Origin: Castellaniella sp034675905 | GTDB lineage: Bacteria; Pseudomonadota; Gammaproteobacteria; Burkholderiales; Burkholderiaceae_B | Assembly: GCF_034675905.1 (NCBI RefSeq) | Contig: NZ_JAUCCV010000002.1 | Coordinates: 62,001-126,000, forward strand | Length of the DNA: 64,000 nucleotides | Direction: 5' to 3' | Shown here: in pieces, positions 31,601-39,942 of the stretch | Layout of the letters: every line of letters begins with the position of its first letter | How positions within the stretch are numbered: the first letter of the stretch is position 1 | Translations under genes and position numbers: made by a program | Notes under the pieces: generated by a model | Seen by the model: the letters and a program-made list of their open reading frames with translations, nothing else | Databases searched by the model: none | Told to the model about the DNA's origin: nothing

Positions 31601-32750
31601 AGACAACGTCAGCACCTTTGAGCTGGTGTTGAAGGCACCCCAGACGGTCAAGAACCTGAACATCATCCAGAGCGGGACGCGCCTGGAAATCCACTGGGAC
31701 TCGAACCCTGAAACCGACGTCGTCTATTACGAGGTTCGGGAAGGCGATGCGTGGCCGACCGGGACGCTGCTGTCGCAAGTGAAAGCGACGACGCTTACTA
31801 GCCCCGCTGGGTCTATTGGTTTGCGCAAGTTCTGGGTGAAGGCGGTTTCAAGCCCGGGCATTTATTCTGACGAAGCAGCATTCATCACAAATCAGGTCGC
31901 GATGCTGCCCGACCGCAACATTGTGTTCACCGCTGACGAAGCGGCAATGGGCTGGCTGGGTCACATGGTCGGCATGCACCGCGTTGGCAACGACATCATG
32001 ATGGATAACGGCGTTTCGCGCGGGGAGTATTTTTTCGACGTTGACCTGCTGTCCCGATACCGCTGCGCGAACTCGCTCTACCCACAGCTTTCGTCGATTG
32101 TCCAAGACTCTGACAGCATGACCTGGGACACGTCCCTGTTCACCTGGGATGACAACGAAGCGCTGCGTCACTGGGCTCCCAGCGGCGACATTGACTCCGT
32201 CATCGGGCGCTACCAGATCGCGACAGAAACGGGGCTGCGCCAGGGCGACATTGAGGGCTGGCGTCTGAACGGCAACCTAGTCGCGGTATCGGGTCAGAAC
32301 GGCGCCACTGAACAGGGCGCGGCGCTAACTTTCGGGACGGGGCGCTATGGCGATGGGCTGGTTCTTAAGTCGGGCCAGGGCGCGGTGACATGGGATGGCA
32401 TCCAATTCCCCGCTACGTTCAGCTATTCGTTCTGGATGACTCCCCAGACTGTCTCGAAAGGCGAATTTGAACGCCCCGTCATTGAAATTTCAGGGACAGA
32501 CGGGAAATTCCTGCAGGTGATCTACAACGACGCGTCTGAGTCGCTGGTGATGACGAGCGACGTCGGTGAGCGTCTGGATGTCCGCGCGCCCTGGAAACAG
32601 GGTGGTCCAATTCTGGTCACGATTTCGCAGTCCGGCACAGAACGAAAGTTCTTTGCGGCGCAGCTTGGAGCCGAAAGCATCTACGAAGCATCGGGCGCAT
32701 ACGCCCCGCGCGGGAGCTTCGACACAGTGGCGCTGAACTGGATCGGCTGA
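28683..32750 (+). CDS. J-like tail-tip/host-specificity protein with HINT domain (1355 aa)
   Basis: Central hub and receptor-facing tip protein of the tail. Residues 1-16 are a leader and 17-147 a HINT domain. Residues 160-175 are a Gly-rich linker, and after it comes the lambda J core (SILDALGEGAIGGLVDG, YPNTALIGLKVDSSYF, YDGIWDGTYK, AFGCTSRGQAYRVGKW). Fibronectin-III-like repeats lie at about 800-1080, and a lectin-like C-terminal domain (FSYSFWMTPQTVS) probably contacts the receptor. The C-terminal half is unlike lambda J. It starts six bases after I. Confidence 0.93.
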   Translation: MSEQLIPNDVVGSGGGCFPAGAQVLIENGKTVAIESLRVGDTVLSFDERGDVHRAKVTKTHYHADPQPVIHVRHWNGHISLTPNHWVLNQYGAFVEVGTLGVEDALVDQLGHLRPIIEKNFEGRHPVYNLTVEPHHTFICDGVRVHNGGHRQRHPLIVEDIQGAGGGGGGGKGGGGGRTPILSADNAASKQMVSILDALGEGAIGGLVDGAKSIFFADVPLQNQDGTYNYQGVQWEQRLGTQDQEIIPGFASVETPRRIGVRVKQNQPATITVTNPNADRVRVIVLFPSLRAQDATNGDVYGTTVNFHFDIAEGNGPYETVTYGVASRKSSSRWQQEYVLTLPKPFFDNDGPESQNLSWRIRMVRDTSDSNSDTLNNETYLDSIVEIVDTKLRYPNTALIGLKVDSSYFAPNTTRGYLVDGLFIKIPSNYDPVKRAYDGIWDGTYKLAVSSNPAWILFDVLTNKRYGLGQYIAPAMVDTTELYQIGRYCDELVPDGRGGMEPRFEINTQIRSRVDAMRLVSDISSAMRGMIYWAGSMARFTQDRPREPSMRFTPANVVGGQFTRSGSSRADRHSVVCVTWNDPAQSYKQVIEYVEDRELIEKFGIRQLGVVAFGCTSRGQAYRVGKWILYTERYEPNLTSFKVGLDSANVLPGDVAEIHEPVLAGRSMGGRLRDCTLNVADLDREIEITSFGSAKIAIRMPDGEFATRFIDNKPGKTTRITWASDLPDVPLRGAIYVVSEETLQAQLVKIVGIKQGESASEFEIAVLDHNESKFDAIEKGLTLSDPIVSTLDTRRVNTPSDFRVEELTIETAPGVVGMSLDLSWFSASAQSYEIRWRRMGEYATNWKTEFSGYPGIRLDNVRAGQHEFHIVAINGFGVRSKPLLTNYTTQGKTAAPGDVPNFKVKKRTNDLVITWDEVTDIRVSGYEVRVGPDWEGAQIVTENFQGTMITHDQSEAGTYHYHIRSVNAQGTYSDNVSTFELVLKAPQTVKNLNIIQSGTRLEIHWDSNPETDVVYYEVREGDAWPTGTLLSQVKATTLTSPAGSIGLRKFWVKAVSSPGIYSDEAAFITNQVAMLPDRNIVFTADEAAMGWLGHMVGMHRVGNDIMMDNGVSRGEYFFDVDLLSRYRCANSLYPQLSSIVQDSDSMTWDTSLFTWDDNEALRHWAPSGDIDSVIGRYQIATETGLRQGDIEGWRLNGNLVAVSGQNGATEQGAALTFGTGRYGDGLVLKSGQGAVTWDGIQFPATFSYSFWMTPQTVSKGEFERPVIEISGTDGKFLQVIYNDASESLVMTSDVGERLDVRAPWKQGGPILVTISQSGTERKFFAAQLGAESIYEASGAYAPRGSFDTVALNWIG
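28731..29123 (+). other. HINT/bacterial intein-like domain in the J protein
   Basis: 131 residues from Cys17 (CFPAGAQVLIENG) to Asn147 (VRVHN). Block B SLTPNH and block F VYNLTVEPHHTF are present, and there is no endonuclease. The residue after Asn is Gly, not Ser/Thr/Cys, so normal splicing is not expected. Autocleavage or A-type BIL chemistry is. It is inserted ahead of the lambda J core homology. Confidence 0.88.
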
Positions 32751-32752
32751 GC

Positions 32753-32782
32753 TTGATTGTTAGTTACCACTTACGATAAAAT
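32753..32782 (+). promoter_or_regulatory. Promoter containing dispersed element copy 8
   Basis: TTGATT (32753-32758) and TAAAAT (32777-32782) are 18 bp apart with GTTAGTTACCACTTACGATA (32759-32778) between. The 26 bp from GAGCTTGATT onward are identical to the portal promoter at 14141. Confidence 0.7.
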
Positions 32783-32825
32783 GAAAACATAAATCTATGT
32801 AATTGGCGAATTTGCGCCTTGAAGT

Positions 32826-32845
32826 GTAAGTTACCACTTACCATC
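32826..32845 (+). promoter_or_regulatory. Dispersed 20-bp element, copy 9
   Basis: GTAAGTTACCACTTACCATC, 67 bp after copy 8 and 17 bp before the TTG start at 32863. This is the only place with two copies in one gap. Confidence 0.8.
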
Positions 32846-32862
32846 ATTAACCGGAGAACGCC

Positions 32863-33315
32863 TTGCGCGGCACTGAAAAACTCAAACTGCATGGTTCGAT
32901 GACGGCAACTTTGATCAAGCCAAGCGGCGAAGTGATGGTTACGCACAAAAACAACATGGTTGTCGACGTGGGCTTTGACTTCATTGCTGACGCCATGTGC
33001 AAGTCGCCTTCGCGCCCTGACATCATGGGGTATATCGGCGTCGGCAAAGGCACCACCGCTGTAAGCGGCACCCAAGCCGCGTTGGTTGATGAAATCGGGG
33101 TCAGACAGTCTGCGGTCTACGCGCACACTGCAGGCACCAAGTCGTTCACCCTCAGCACGTTTCTGGACGCTGGCACAGCGACCGGCCCCATCACGGAAGC
33201 TGCGGTATTCAACGCGGCTGTTGCAGGCGCCATGCTCGACCGCGTTGTGTTCGACGTGATCAACAAGGGCGCAGCTGACACGCTGACTGTCGCCTTCACG
33301 TTCAACATGCAATAA
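32863..33315 (+). CDS. Hypothetical tail-associated protein (150 aa)
   Basis: A TTG start with GGAGAA upstream is needed; no other start fits. The sequence is beta-rich (MTATLIKPSGEVMVTHKNNMVVDVGFDFI) and carries GYIGVGKGTTAVSGTQAALVDEI, a pattern seen in small proteins following J in many phages and thought to be tail-tip components. It has its own element-controlled promoter. Confidence 0.75.
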   Translation: MRGTEKLKLHGSMTATLIKPSGEVMVTHKNNMVVDVGFDFIADAMCKSPSRPDIMGYIGVGKGTTAVSGTQAALVDEIGVRQSAVYAHTAGTKSFTLSTFLDAGTATGPITEAAVFNAAVAGAMLDRVVFDVINKGAADTLTVAFTFNMQ

Positions 33316-33330
33316 CGGGCAGGCAGACTC

Positions 33331-34365
33331 GTGGGGTCGTCCACTACAGTCGCTCGTCAAACAGGGGTCAATTACACCTGGGAGACTGCTGATGTGACGT
33401 GGAGCGACCCAGCATATTCTGACCTGCAAATTGGGGAGTTCGGTGCTGGCGAGTGGTCACTCGCCCACGTCGCTGACATCATCGTCGACAGCGTCGGGAC
33501 AGCAAAGAGACACCTATTCGCCGAAATTGCAGAACTGTTCTCTGTCAGCGCTGCATCGCGCAAGCAGGTCACCTCGAATCACCCCGGGTCGTTAACGGTT
33601 GCTGACAGCATGACGCGCTCATGGGCGTCCATCTTTGGCATCGAGGAGTCGATTCAATTCGACGACACTGCGGCACGTCACATCGAAAAAAATCGTCAGG
33701 AATACTTGGCTGTCCGCTCCTTGAACAACAAGAAGGTTGCAAAGAACAGTGCGGACAGCATTTCCATCGCAACAGAGCTTTCCCGTCGCGCAAAATTTAC
33801 TGCGCACATTGCAGAAATTATTGCGGTCGCAGACAGCAGCCAAAAGCATTCATTCAGGGAGTTCATTGACTCGTTCAGTGTTTGGGGCGCCATCGTTCGA
33901 TCTGACGGTTTGGCGATCAGCGACATGTTGCTCTCAGCAAAGAGCGTGGGGCTGGAAGAGTTCAAACAGATGCTGGCGTTCGGGAACATCCCCGGATACT
34001 CAGACTGGCGCGACTTCATCGCTGGCGACTATGACTACAAAAAGGCAGTGTTCCGCGCGTCGCTGACGTCGAACAACAGTGACCGTGGCTTGCTAACTAA
34101 CATACAGGCGGTCGTGGACGTGCCTGACATTGACGACAGAGGTAGTGCCACCGTCCAGCTGGCATCCATCGGTGTGCGAGTAAATTTTTCTCGCGAATAT
34201 CACGTCATCCCAGAGGTTTACCTGACAACCAAGGGCGGGATGGGCGAAGAAATCATCATCCCATTCGTCCAAGACGTGGACTTGCTTGGGTTCACTGCGT
34301 TCATGAAAAGACAGACCGGCGAACTCGTTGAGGGTGTTTTCTCGTGGTCGGCAAAAGGTATTTAA
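33331..34365 (+). CDS. Tail structural protein of unknown role (344 aa)
   Basis: A GTG start with GGCAGG ahead. The first half contains weak internal repeats of a helix with Ala-Asp-Ser (HVADIIVDSVGTAKRH, HIAEIIAVADSSQKHS, SDGLAISDMLLSAKSV), suggesting a fibrous or coiled shaft. The second half is beta-rich (ATVQLASIGVRVNFSREYHVIPEVYLTTKGG) and ends FSWSAKGI, like phage distal-tail accessory domains. Its place between J-associated genes and fibres supports a baseplate or fibre-attachment role. Confidence 0.6.
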   Translation: MGSSTTVARQTGVNYTWETADVTWSDPAYSDLQIGEFGAGEWSLAHVADIIVDSVGTAKRHLFAEIAELFSVSAASRKQVTSNHPGSLTVADSMTRSWASIFGIEESIQFDDTAARHIEKNRQEYLAVRSLNNKKVAKNSADSISIATELSRRAKFTAHIAEIIAVADSSQKHSFREFIDSFSVWGAIVRSDGLAISDMLLSAKSVGLEEFKQMLAFGNIPGYSDWRDFIAGDYDYKKAVFRASLTSNNSDRGLLTNIQAVVDVPDIDDRGSATVQLASIGVRVNFSREYHVIPEVYLTTKGGMGEEIIIPFVQDVDLLGFTAFMKRQTGELVEGVFSWSAKGI

Positions 34366-35916
34366 ATGCAAAAATTCTCCGTCGTCGAGCCAACAACAAA
34401 AGTCTCTGATTCGCTGACCGCGTTGATGGACAACGACAAGACTGCGCTCTCGAATAATTCGGGGTCAGCGTTTCCGACCACGAATCTTGTTGTCGGTATG
34501 CAGTGCTGGCGCGATGACGAAGGGGTTATGTATGTGCTTAAAAGTGTATCGCCGGTAATTTGGGAGCCGACAACGTCGGCACCAAAGGCAGACGAAGGTG
34601 GGACACCCACGGGGTTGGCCATCAAAGCGAACAGCTACGGTGACGTAGAGTTTTCTTGGAGCGCGACCGGCGATATTAGCGGTCGGGTTTTTCGTGTCGA
34701 TGTTTTGACGACTGGCCCACAACCAAGTGTGATTCGCACAATCCGGGTTACCGGGCAATCATTCGTTGACTATCCAGTAGAGTTGTCGGTGGTCGATTTT
34801 GGCTTTCCTCCAGGCTACCTGAAGTTTCGCGTAAGAGAAGAATCCCCGACCGCGTATTGGGCGGGCGCATACGCAATCACAGACGGCAATACGGTTGTCT
34901 CTGATTCTGAGTTGGTAAAACTCTGCGTGGTGTTTGCGGGACAAAGCAACGTAGGCGCTCACTTCAACACGTTAAGCGGTGCCACGAAGGCGACACAGTC
35001 CGCAACGACGTTTAGGGCAATGCTTGCCAAACAGCGTGGCTTACGAGCCATTGAAGTGCTGCCAATCAATCTCTCGGTCGGCGCCTCTACCGCAGACAAG
35101 GCGGCGCAAATCGACATGGCCACCTACCCAGACTACTGGTATGACCTTGAAAGTGATGTCGCGGGGCCATCACTGAATGCTTGGTTGAGCGGCGTGTTGA
35201 CACTTGGAATACCCGTCGACGTTATCGTTTGGGGACAGGGCGAGAGCGACATCAACGGCATAGCATTTCCTGGCTCTGCAAACCCAGTGCCGTCAATCGG
35301 GCGCACTCGCGCGGCATGGCTCAAGATATTCGCAAAGATGCGCTCGGTCACAAAGGCGAACATAAGAATCGTTATTCAGGGACTGCACCACGGCTTCTAT
35401 GGCGATCCCCCGCAAGCGATAGGCAAGCAGGTTGGGGACGCGTTATTTGAGGTGCAGCGAGAGATTGCAAGCGACCAAAACACGACGCTTATCAAGCCCC
35501 CCGCGACACTTGCGGCGGATTGGCTGGCTGAAGGACTTAATTATTCGCACTACAAACCGGATGCCTACCACCGCGCTGCGCGAAGCCTTGTGTCGAACAT
35601 CGTCCGAGACCTTGACACTGCCGGGGTTGCAACCGGCGTTACCGCAATAGATACAGAAAGAGTATCTGATTTCACCGCTGAGACAGGAGGCACTTACTGG
35701 CTTCGCAGCAGCATCGTAGTGATACTACCTGCAGTGGCAGGGCTTGAAATCGGCGCGTCAGTGACCCTCTCGAAATCGCTTTCCGCAACGCCGACGATTC
35801 AGGTCGGGGTCGGAGCGGCGACCATCAGAACCGCCAAGGGTAGCGACACATCGGTCATCTTCGACGTTGACGCGGAACTGACGTTCGTGTTCAACGGCAC
35901 CGACTGGGAGGTGTGA
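34366..35916 (+). CDS. Tail fibre with SGNH/SASA-type esterase domain (516 aa)
   Basis: Residues 1-70 (SLTALMDNDKTALSNNSGSAFP, VVGMQCWRDDEGVMYVLKS) match the N-terminus of the fibre at 38810, so this is a shared attachment module. A fibronectin-like part follows. Residues 185-430 carry the SGNH esterase pattern: GQSNVG (Ser nucleophile block), VIVWGQGESD, and KPDAYHRAA with the catalytic Asp/His. This is the sialate/carbohydrate acetylesterase type. A likely role is deacetylation of surface polysaccharide during adsorption. The C-terminus is a beta-rich cap. Confidence 0.8.
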   Translation: MQKFSVVEPTTKVSDSLTALMDNDKTALSNNSGSAFPTTNLVVGMQCWRDDEGVMYVLKSVSPVIWEPTTSAPKADEGGTPTGLAIKANSYGDVEFSWSATGDISGRVFRVDVLTTGPQPSVIRTIRVTGQSFVDYPVELSVVDFGFPPGYLKFRVREESPTAYWAGAYAITDGNTVVSDSELVKLCVVFAGQSNVGAHFNTLSGATKATQSATTFRAMLAKQRGLRAIEVLPINLSVGASTADKAAQIDMATYPDYWYDLESDVAGPSLNAWLSGVLTLGIPVDVIVWGQGESDINGIAFPGSANPVPSIGRTRAAWLKIFAKMRSVTKANIRIVIQGLHHGFYGDPPQAIGKQVGDALFEVQREIASDQNTTLIKPPATLAADWLAEGLNYSHYKPDAYHRAARSLVSNIVRDLDTAGVATGVTAIDTERVSDFTAETGGTYWLRSSIVVILPAVAGLEIGASVTLSKSLSATPTIQVGVGAATIRTAKGSDTSVIFDVDAELTFVFNGTDWEV

Positions 35917-35917
35917 C

Positions 35918-37027
35918 ATGCCAATCAGTCTGAAGAGCGTTGTGGGCGGTGGCACCGCCGTCGAGTTGGGTGAAGTTGTCTGGATGCAAGATCAGCCGCA
36001 ACCCCTGATCGAAGTCGACGGAATGTCATTCTTGAAATCTGGCAACGTGCTGACCGATGAAGAAGCGAATTATCCCGAGGCGTTCGAGAAATTTGGGGAG
36101 GCGAAAGCTAACCCAATGGTGTGGACTCTCGCGCCCACACCATTGGGCGCATTCCAGTCCGTAGCTTATGGAAGCAACGTCTTTGTTGCGGTCGGGGCAC
36201 AAAAGATTCTTCGCAGCACAGATGACGGGCTCACTTGGGTTCAAACAACCGTTCCTTTTAGTAATGGCTGGAAGTCGATCACGCGTGGTCCTAACACATT
36301 TGCGACAGTTGGGGGCACGAAAGTAAATTACTCAAATGACGATGGACTAACGTGGAATCAAGTTGTCCTACCCACAACGGTCGACTGCAGATCAATCGCC
36401 TATGGCGACGGGGTGTTTGTCGTTGTCGGGGAAATCGCCACTAACGAAGCTAGTTATTCTACTGATGGCTGCAAAACATGGAACATGGCGACGCTTAAAT
36501 CTGTCTCCAGTTGGCAGTCCGTGGCTTATGGGGGTGGAGTATTTGTCGCGGTTGCATGGAGTCTTCTGAAAGCGAATTACTCTGTAGATGGCGGCAAGAC
36601 ATGGAATGAAGCCACACTTCCTGCTGTCTCTAGTTGGTATTCGATTGCATATGGCAACGGAGTGTTTGTTGCTGTCGCCCAAAATTCAGACCAAGCGGCG
36701 TATTCAACCGATGGCGGCAAAACGTGGGCCGCATCAACGATGCCTTCGAGTGCCAAGTGGGTGTCTGTTGTATACGGCAACGGAGTATTTGTTGTGGTCG
36801 CGCAAAGTTCTGATCAAGTAGCTTACTCCATTGACGATGGAAAAACCTGGGCCACAGCGACCTTACCCATTAATTCATATTGGTTTTCCGCCGCCTACGG
36901 TAACAATGTTTTTGTCGCCGCAACCTCCTACGGCGATCAATTCGTTCGCACCCTCCCCGCCGCACTCCTTGGCCTGCCAACCGAAACCCATGATGGTCTG
37001 TCAGTTCAATACATGAGAGTGAAATAA
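35918..37027 (+). CDS. Beta-propeller (Asp-box) tail protein A (369 aa)
   Basis: An N-terminal attachment part (SFLKSGNVLTDEEANYPEAFEKFG) is followed by about seven repeats of roughly 44 residues. Each has a GNGVFVAV strand and an Asp-box-like S-x-D-G-G-K-T-W turn, as in BNR/sialidase propellers. There is no obvious catalytic triad, so it is read as a carbohydrate-binding or receptor-binding protein. It shares length, N-terminus and the C-terminal ALLGLP...VQYMRVK with the next gene. A tandem duplication is evident. Confidence 0.8.
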   Translation: MPISLKSVVGGGTAVELGEVVWMQDQPQPLIEVDGMSFLKSGNVLTDEEANYPEAFEKFGEAKANPMVWTLAPTPLGAFQSVAYGSNVFVAVGAQKILRSTDDGLTWVQTTVPFSNGWKSITRGPNTFATVGGTKVNYSNDDGLTWNQVVLPTTVDCRSIAYGDGVFVVVGEIATNEASYSTDGCKTWNMATLKSVSSWQSVAYGGGVFVAVAWSLLKANYSVDGGKTWNEATLPAVSSWYSIAYGNGVFVAVAQNSDQAAYSTDGGKTWAASTMPSSAKWVSVVYGNGVFVVVAQSSDQVAYSIDDGKTWATATLPINSYWFSAAYGNNVFVAATSYGDQFVRTLPAALLGLPTETHDGLSVQYMRVK

Positions 37028-38136
37028 TGCCCACCAGCCTGAAAAAACTACTGGGCGGTTCTGCAGCCCGTCCAATCGGTTCACATGTTTGGTTCCCTGA
37101 CGTTGACAATAGCGCGGTGAACCCGCTTTATGACACAGGTAGTGCGGTGTATTTGCGGTCAGGCAACGTGTTGACCGATGAAGAGACGACATACCCAGAA
37201 GCGTTTGAGAAGTTTGGGTCACTGGAAAGCAATATTGAGGTATGGGTGCCTTTAGTTATTTACCTTAGCGTCATCGGGTTCGGCAACGAGAGATTTGTCG
37301 GGCTAAGTCCCAGCGTGGCAGTTTACTCAGACGACAGCGGTGAGACCTGGGGTGTGTCGAACACGCCAGTTAATGGCGTTTGGCAGTCAATAGCGTTTGG
37401 CAACGACGCCTTCGTCGTCACGCCATACAATTCTGATATCTCCTTTTACTCCCTTGATAACGGTGAAACGTGGACTGCATCCACACTGCCATTTAAGGGA
37501 AATTGGCGTGGGATCGCTTTCGGAAATGGTGTTTTCGTTACGTTGGCAGAATCAACCGACAAGACGGCGTATTCCGTCGATAACGGCAAAACGTGGACCC
37601 AAGCAAATTTGCCAAGTAGCAGTAACTGGAGTGGAATCGCTTTCGGAAATGGCGTTTTTGTTGCCGTCTCATATACCAGTTACCAAGCTGCCTATTCATA
37701 CGACAACGGGCAAACATGGACGCTTTCAAGCCCTCTTGCCGCAGCACCATCCAGCGTTGCATTTGGGGGAGGGATTTTTCTAGCGCTTAAGCAAGGCAGA
37801 CCATTTTATTTTTACTCTGTCGACAACGGACAAACGTGGACGCAAGAATACTTTCCGTCAGGCACCAACAATCAATGGTATAAGGCCGTTTATGCTGACG
37901 GGAAGTTTGTTGTTGTTTTAATAAACGACGAAAGGGTGCTTTATTCCGCAGACGCCTTAACCTGGGGAACAGCGGTTACGCCGTCCATTTATGGCTATAA
38001 AGATATCGTCTACGGAAACAATACCTTCATTGCAGCGCAGGGGAATACCTCATTCAGAACCCTCCCATCATCGCTACTGGGCCTGCCAGCGGAAGAAATC
38101 AAAGACAGCGCCGTCAAATACATGAGAATCAAATGA
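37027..38136 (+). CDS. Beta-propeller (Asp-box) tail protein B (369 aa)
   Basis: Paralogue of the preceding gene with the same length and layout: VYLRSGNVLTDEETTYPEAFEKFG, repeats of FGNGVFVAV/Y-S-x-D-N-G-x-T-W, and C-terminal SLLGLP...VKYMRIK. The repeats have diverged (DNG in place of DGG). TAATG joins it to gene A. Both are AT-richer than the structural genes, hinting at separate acquisition. Two variants may bind different surface glycans. Confidence 0.8.
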   Translation: MPTSLKKLLGGSAARPIGSHVWFPDVDNSAVNPLYDTGSAVYLRSGNVLTDEETTYPEAFEKFGSLESNIEVWVPLVIYLSVIGFGNERFVGLSPSVAVYSDDSGETWGVSNTPVNGVWQSIAFGNDAFVVTPYNSDISFYSLDNGETWTASTLPFKGNWRGIAFGNGVFVTLAESTDKTAYSVDNGKTWTQANLPSSSNWSGIAFGNGVFVAVSYTSYQAAYSYDNGQTWTLSSPLAAAPSSVAFGGGIFLALKQGRPFYFYSVDNGQTWTQEYFPSGTNNQWYKAVYADGKFVVVLINDERVLYSADALTWGTAVTPSIYGYKDIVYGNNTFIAAQGNTSFRTLPSSLLGLPAEEIKDSAVKYMRIK

Positions 38137-38510
38137 CAATCATCAAAGTCCTACAACCAACACGGCGCGCCCCATATTGGGAATTCGCGCCAGCAAATTA
38201 TTTTTGGCTCGAAGTCGGCGCGTTCTACGACCGTTTCGGCCCCGCCAAGGTGCCTGTGCTGGCGAATCCAGACGCAACCGTCCAGGCGCTGGTGCGAGAT
38301 TCACAGGTTCGCAAATACATCGACCTGAAGCGCCCCGACATTGCTCAGTTCGTTGCATACCTAGCGACCAAGGTTCCCGAGTTGACGCCTGAAATCAAAG
38401 CGACGGTGCTGGCGATGCAAACAATCAACGAAGAGCGAGTTGTCAAAGACCTTCCACAGCCAATCCCTGCGCCGCCAGAAGTGCTGGCAATGCTGGAAGA
38501 AATGCCGTGA
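38133..38510 (+). CDS. Hypothetical phage protein (125 aa)
   Basis: Overlaps the propeller gene by ATGA. It begins TIIKVLQPTRRAPYWEFAPANYFWLEVGAFYDRFG, then a helical part (VQALVRDSQVRKYIDLKRPDIAQFVAYLA), and ends in a Pro-rich tail. It resembles small proteins found after tail fibres that may be assembly factors. No family is named. Confidence 0.6.
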   Translation: MTIIKVLQPTRRAPYWEFAPANYFWLEVGAFYDRFGPAKVPVLANPDATVQALVRDSQVRKYIDLKRPDIAQFVAYLATKVPELTPEIKATVLAMQTINEERVVKDLPQPIPAPPEVLAMLEEMP

Positions 38511-38785
38511 CGCGACGCAGCTATTTCTTGCAGACAGCTATAGCGGCAGACCAACTTGCCAACGCCCTGCTTGCCGGTTATGCCGACGAGACGCTGTCGT
38601 CAAGAGCATGGCGCTGTCGAAACGATAAGCGACGCTGGGCAATCGCGCGGGCAGTCATCGACGTCATATTTTTCTGGCAAGAAGACCACTGCATGAACGC
38701 ATATCTAAGCGAGCTGTTCAGAAAGCAGCTACCAGCGGACTATCAAGAAACGGCGACATCGCGTAATTTTTCAACTAGAATGTAA
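38507..38785 (+). CDS. Small conserved phage-type protein (92 aa)
   Basis: A GTG start overlaps the previous stop (GTGA). The body (DQLANALLAGYADETLSSRAW, RWAIARAVIDVIFFWQEDHC, AYLSELFRKQLP) follows a pattern I recall from many phage and prophage proteins near tail or lysis genes, whose function is unknown. It ends one helical turn before element copy 10, which closes the transcript. Confidence 0.7.
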   Translation: MTRRSYFLQTAIAADQLANALLAGYADETLSSRAWRCRNDKRRWAIARAVIDVIFFWQEDHCMNAYLSELFRKQLPADYQETATSRNFSTRM

Positions 38786-38801
38786 GTTACCACTCACGAA
38801 C
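38782..38801 (+). promoter_or_regulatory. Dispersed 20-bp element, copy 10
   Basis: GTAAGTTACCACTCACGAAC, overlapping the stop codon of the 92-aa gene and 8 bp before the fibre start at 38810. Confidence 0.8.
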
Positions 38802-38809
38802 AAAGAGCC

Positions 38810-39940
38810 ATGCAAAGTTATACTCAGATTCAGTCGTCAAAGTCCATTCAAAGCTCGCTGGCGTTGCTGCTGAACAATGACCGCACTGCGCTCTCGAACA
38901 GTTCCGGCACCGCGTTCCCTACTGTCGGCATCGAAGTGGGTATGCAGTGCTACAGAGTTGACCAGAAAAAAATCTACCTGCTGACACGCACGTCCCCGCA
39001 GCCAGAGTGGATGCTGACGATGGATTTGTCAGCAGTGACCAACTTGGGCGACGAACCGCAAGCGCAAGCGCCACAGATCGCCTACATGGGCTTGGCGCGC
39101 AGAACCTCTGGCGACGACGGGGGCGCAATCTCGCTTGAGCGTCCCGAGTCTGGCTCCACACTGGCGGGCAACGTCGCGCTGCGCCTGAAGAAAGATCGAC
39201 TGGAAATCTACGACCGCGGCACCAACACACGCGGCTTTTTCCTGGACTTCGACCAGGCGACGGCAGAAATCGCGGCAAAGATTTGGCACTCTGGCAATAT
39301 GGGCGCAGCCAGCGGCCTGGACGCAGACTTGCTGGATGGCAAACAATCAGGCAACGCCGATGGCAACATCCCAGTAAACAATGGCGCGGTGAACAAAAAC
39401 CTGAACGCCGAAATGCTTGACGGGCGCAAGTCGAACTTGTATGCCCTGCTGGCGAACCCGTCATTCACAGGCGCCCCCACAGCCCCCACAGCAGCAGCAA
39501 GCAGCAACACCGATCAGCTCGCCACAACGAAGTTCGTTCAGCGCGCGATGGCGTCTGTTGACTTGGGCTCAAAGGTCGCAAAGTCTGGCGACTCCATGCA
39601 GGGGCCACTTGACATTGAAGCTGGTTCGCTGGGTGTGTTTGGGTTCAACGGGAACTCAAACACCGGCGTTATCTACCTGAACGCCACGAAGAACAAATAC
39701 CTCTACTTCGATGGCACGAAATACAACCTGCCAGACGCAGACCTGTGGGTGAAGGGGTCGCCAGTGCTGACGCAAGTCATCCTTGGCTTAGGCCCTGACA
39801 GAACGCAAGGCAGCGGCAACACCGGCTCAATAACCTACGAAACCTACAGAACCGGAAATGCCGTTCAGTTGCGCCGCGTCATCAGCTACAGCAATTGCAA
39901 TTGCGCGTGTGCGTGCGATTGCAATTGCGGGAACAACTGA
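38810..39940 (+). CDS. Tail fibre with Cys-rich C-terminal tail (376 aa)
   Basis: The N-terminus (IQSSLALLLNNDRTALSNSSGTAFP, VGMQCYRVDQKKIYLL) matches the esterase fibre at 34366. The middle has phage-fibre repeats (AKIWHSGNMG, DLDGKQS-type, AEMLDGRKSNLYALLANPSFTGAPTAPT), and then comes a beta-rich region. The last residues are NCNCACACDCNCGNN (39893-39937), six Cys alternating with Asn/Ala/Asp, unlike any normal fibre end. The next three genes include an oxygenase and a radical SAM enzyme, so this tail is a candidate substrate for peptide modification. Confidence 0.85.
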   Translation: MQSYTQIQSSKSIQSSLALLLNNDRTALSNSSGTAFPTVGIEVGMQCYRVDQKKIYLLTRTSPQPEWMLTMDLSAVTNLGDEPQAQAPQIAYMGLARRTSGDDGGAISLERPESGSTLAGNVALRLKKDRLEIYDRGTNTRGFFLDFDQATAEIAAKIWHSGNMGAASGLDADLLDGKQSGNADGNIPVNNGAVNKNLNAEMLDGRKSNLYALLANPSFTGAPTAPTAAASSNTDQLATTKFVQRAMASVDLGSKVAKSGDSMQGPLDIEAGSLGVFGFNGNSNTGVIYLNATKNKYLYFDGTKYNLPDADLWVKGSPVLTQVILGLGPDRTQGSGNTGSITYETYRTGNAVQLRRVISYSNCNCACACDCNCGNN

Positions 39941-39942
39941 CG

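Noticed and set aside
34082..34105. A further element-like sequence (GCTAACTAAC) in the gene at 33331
   Set aside because: Only half of the element matches and it lies inside a coding region.
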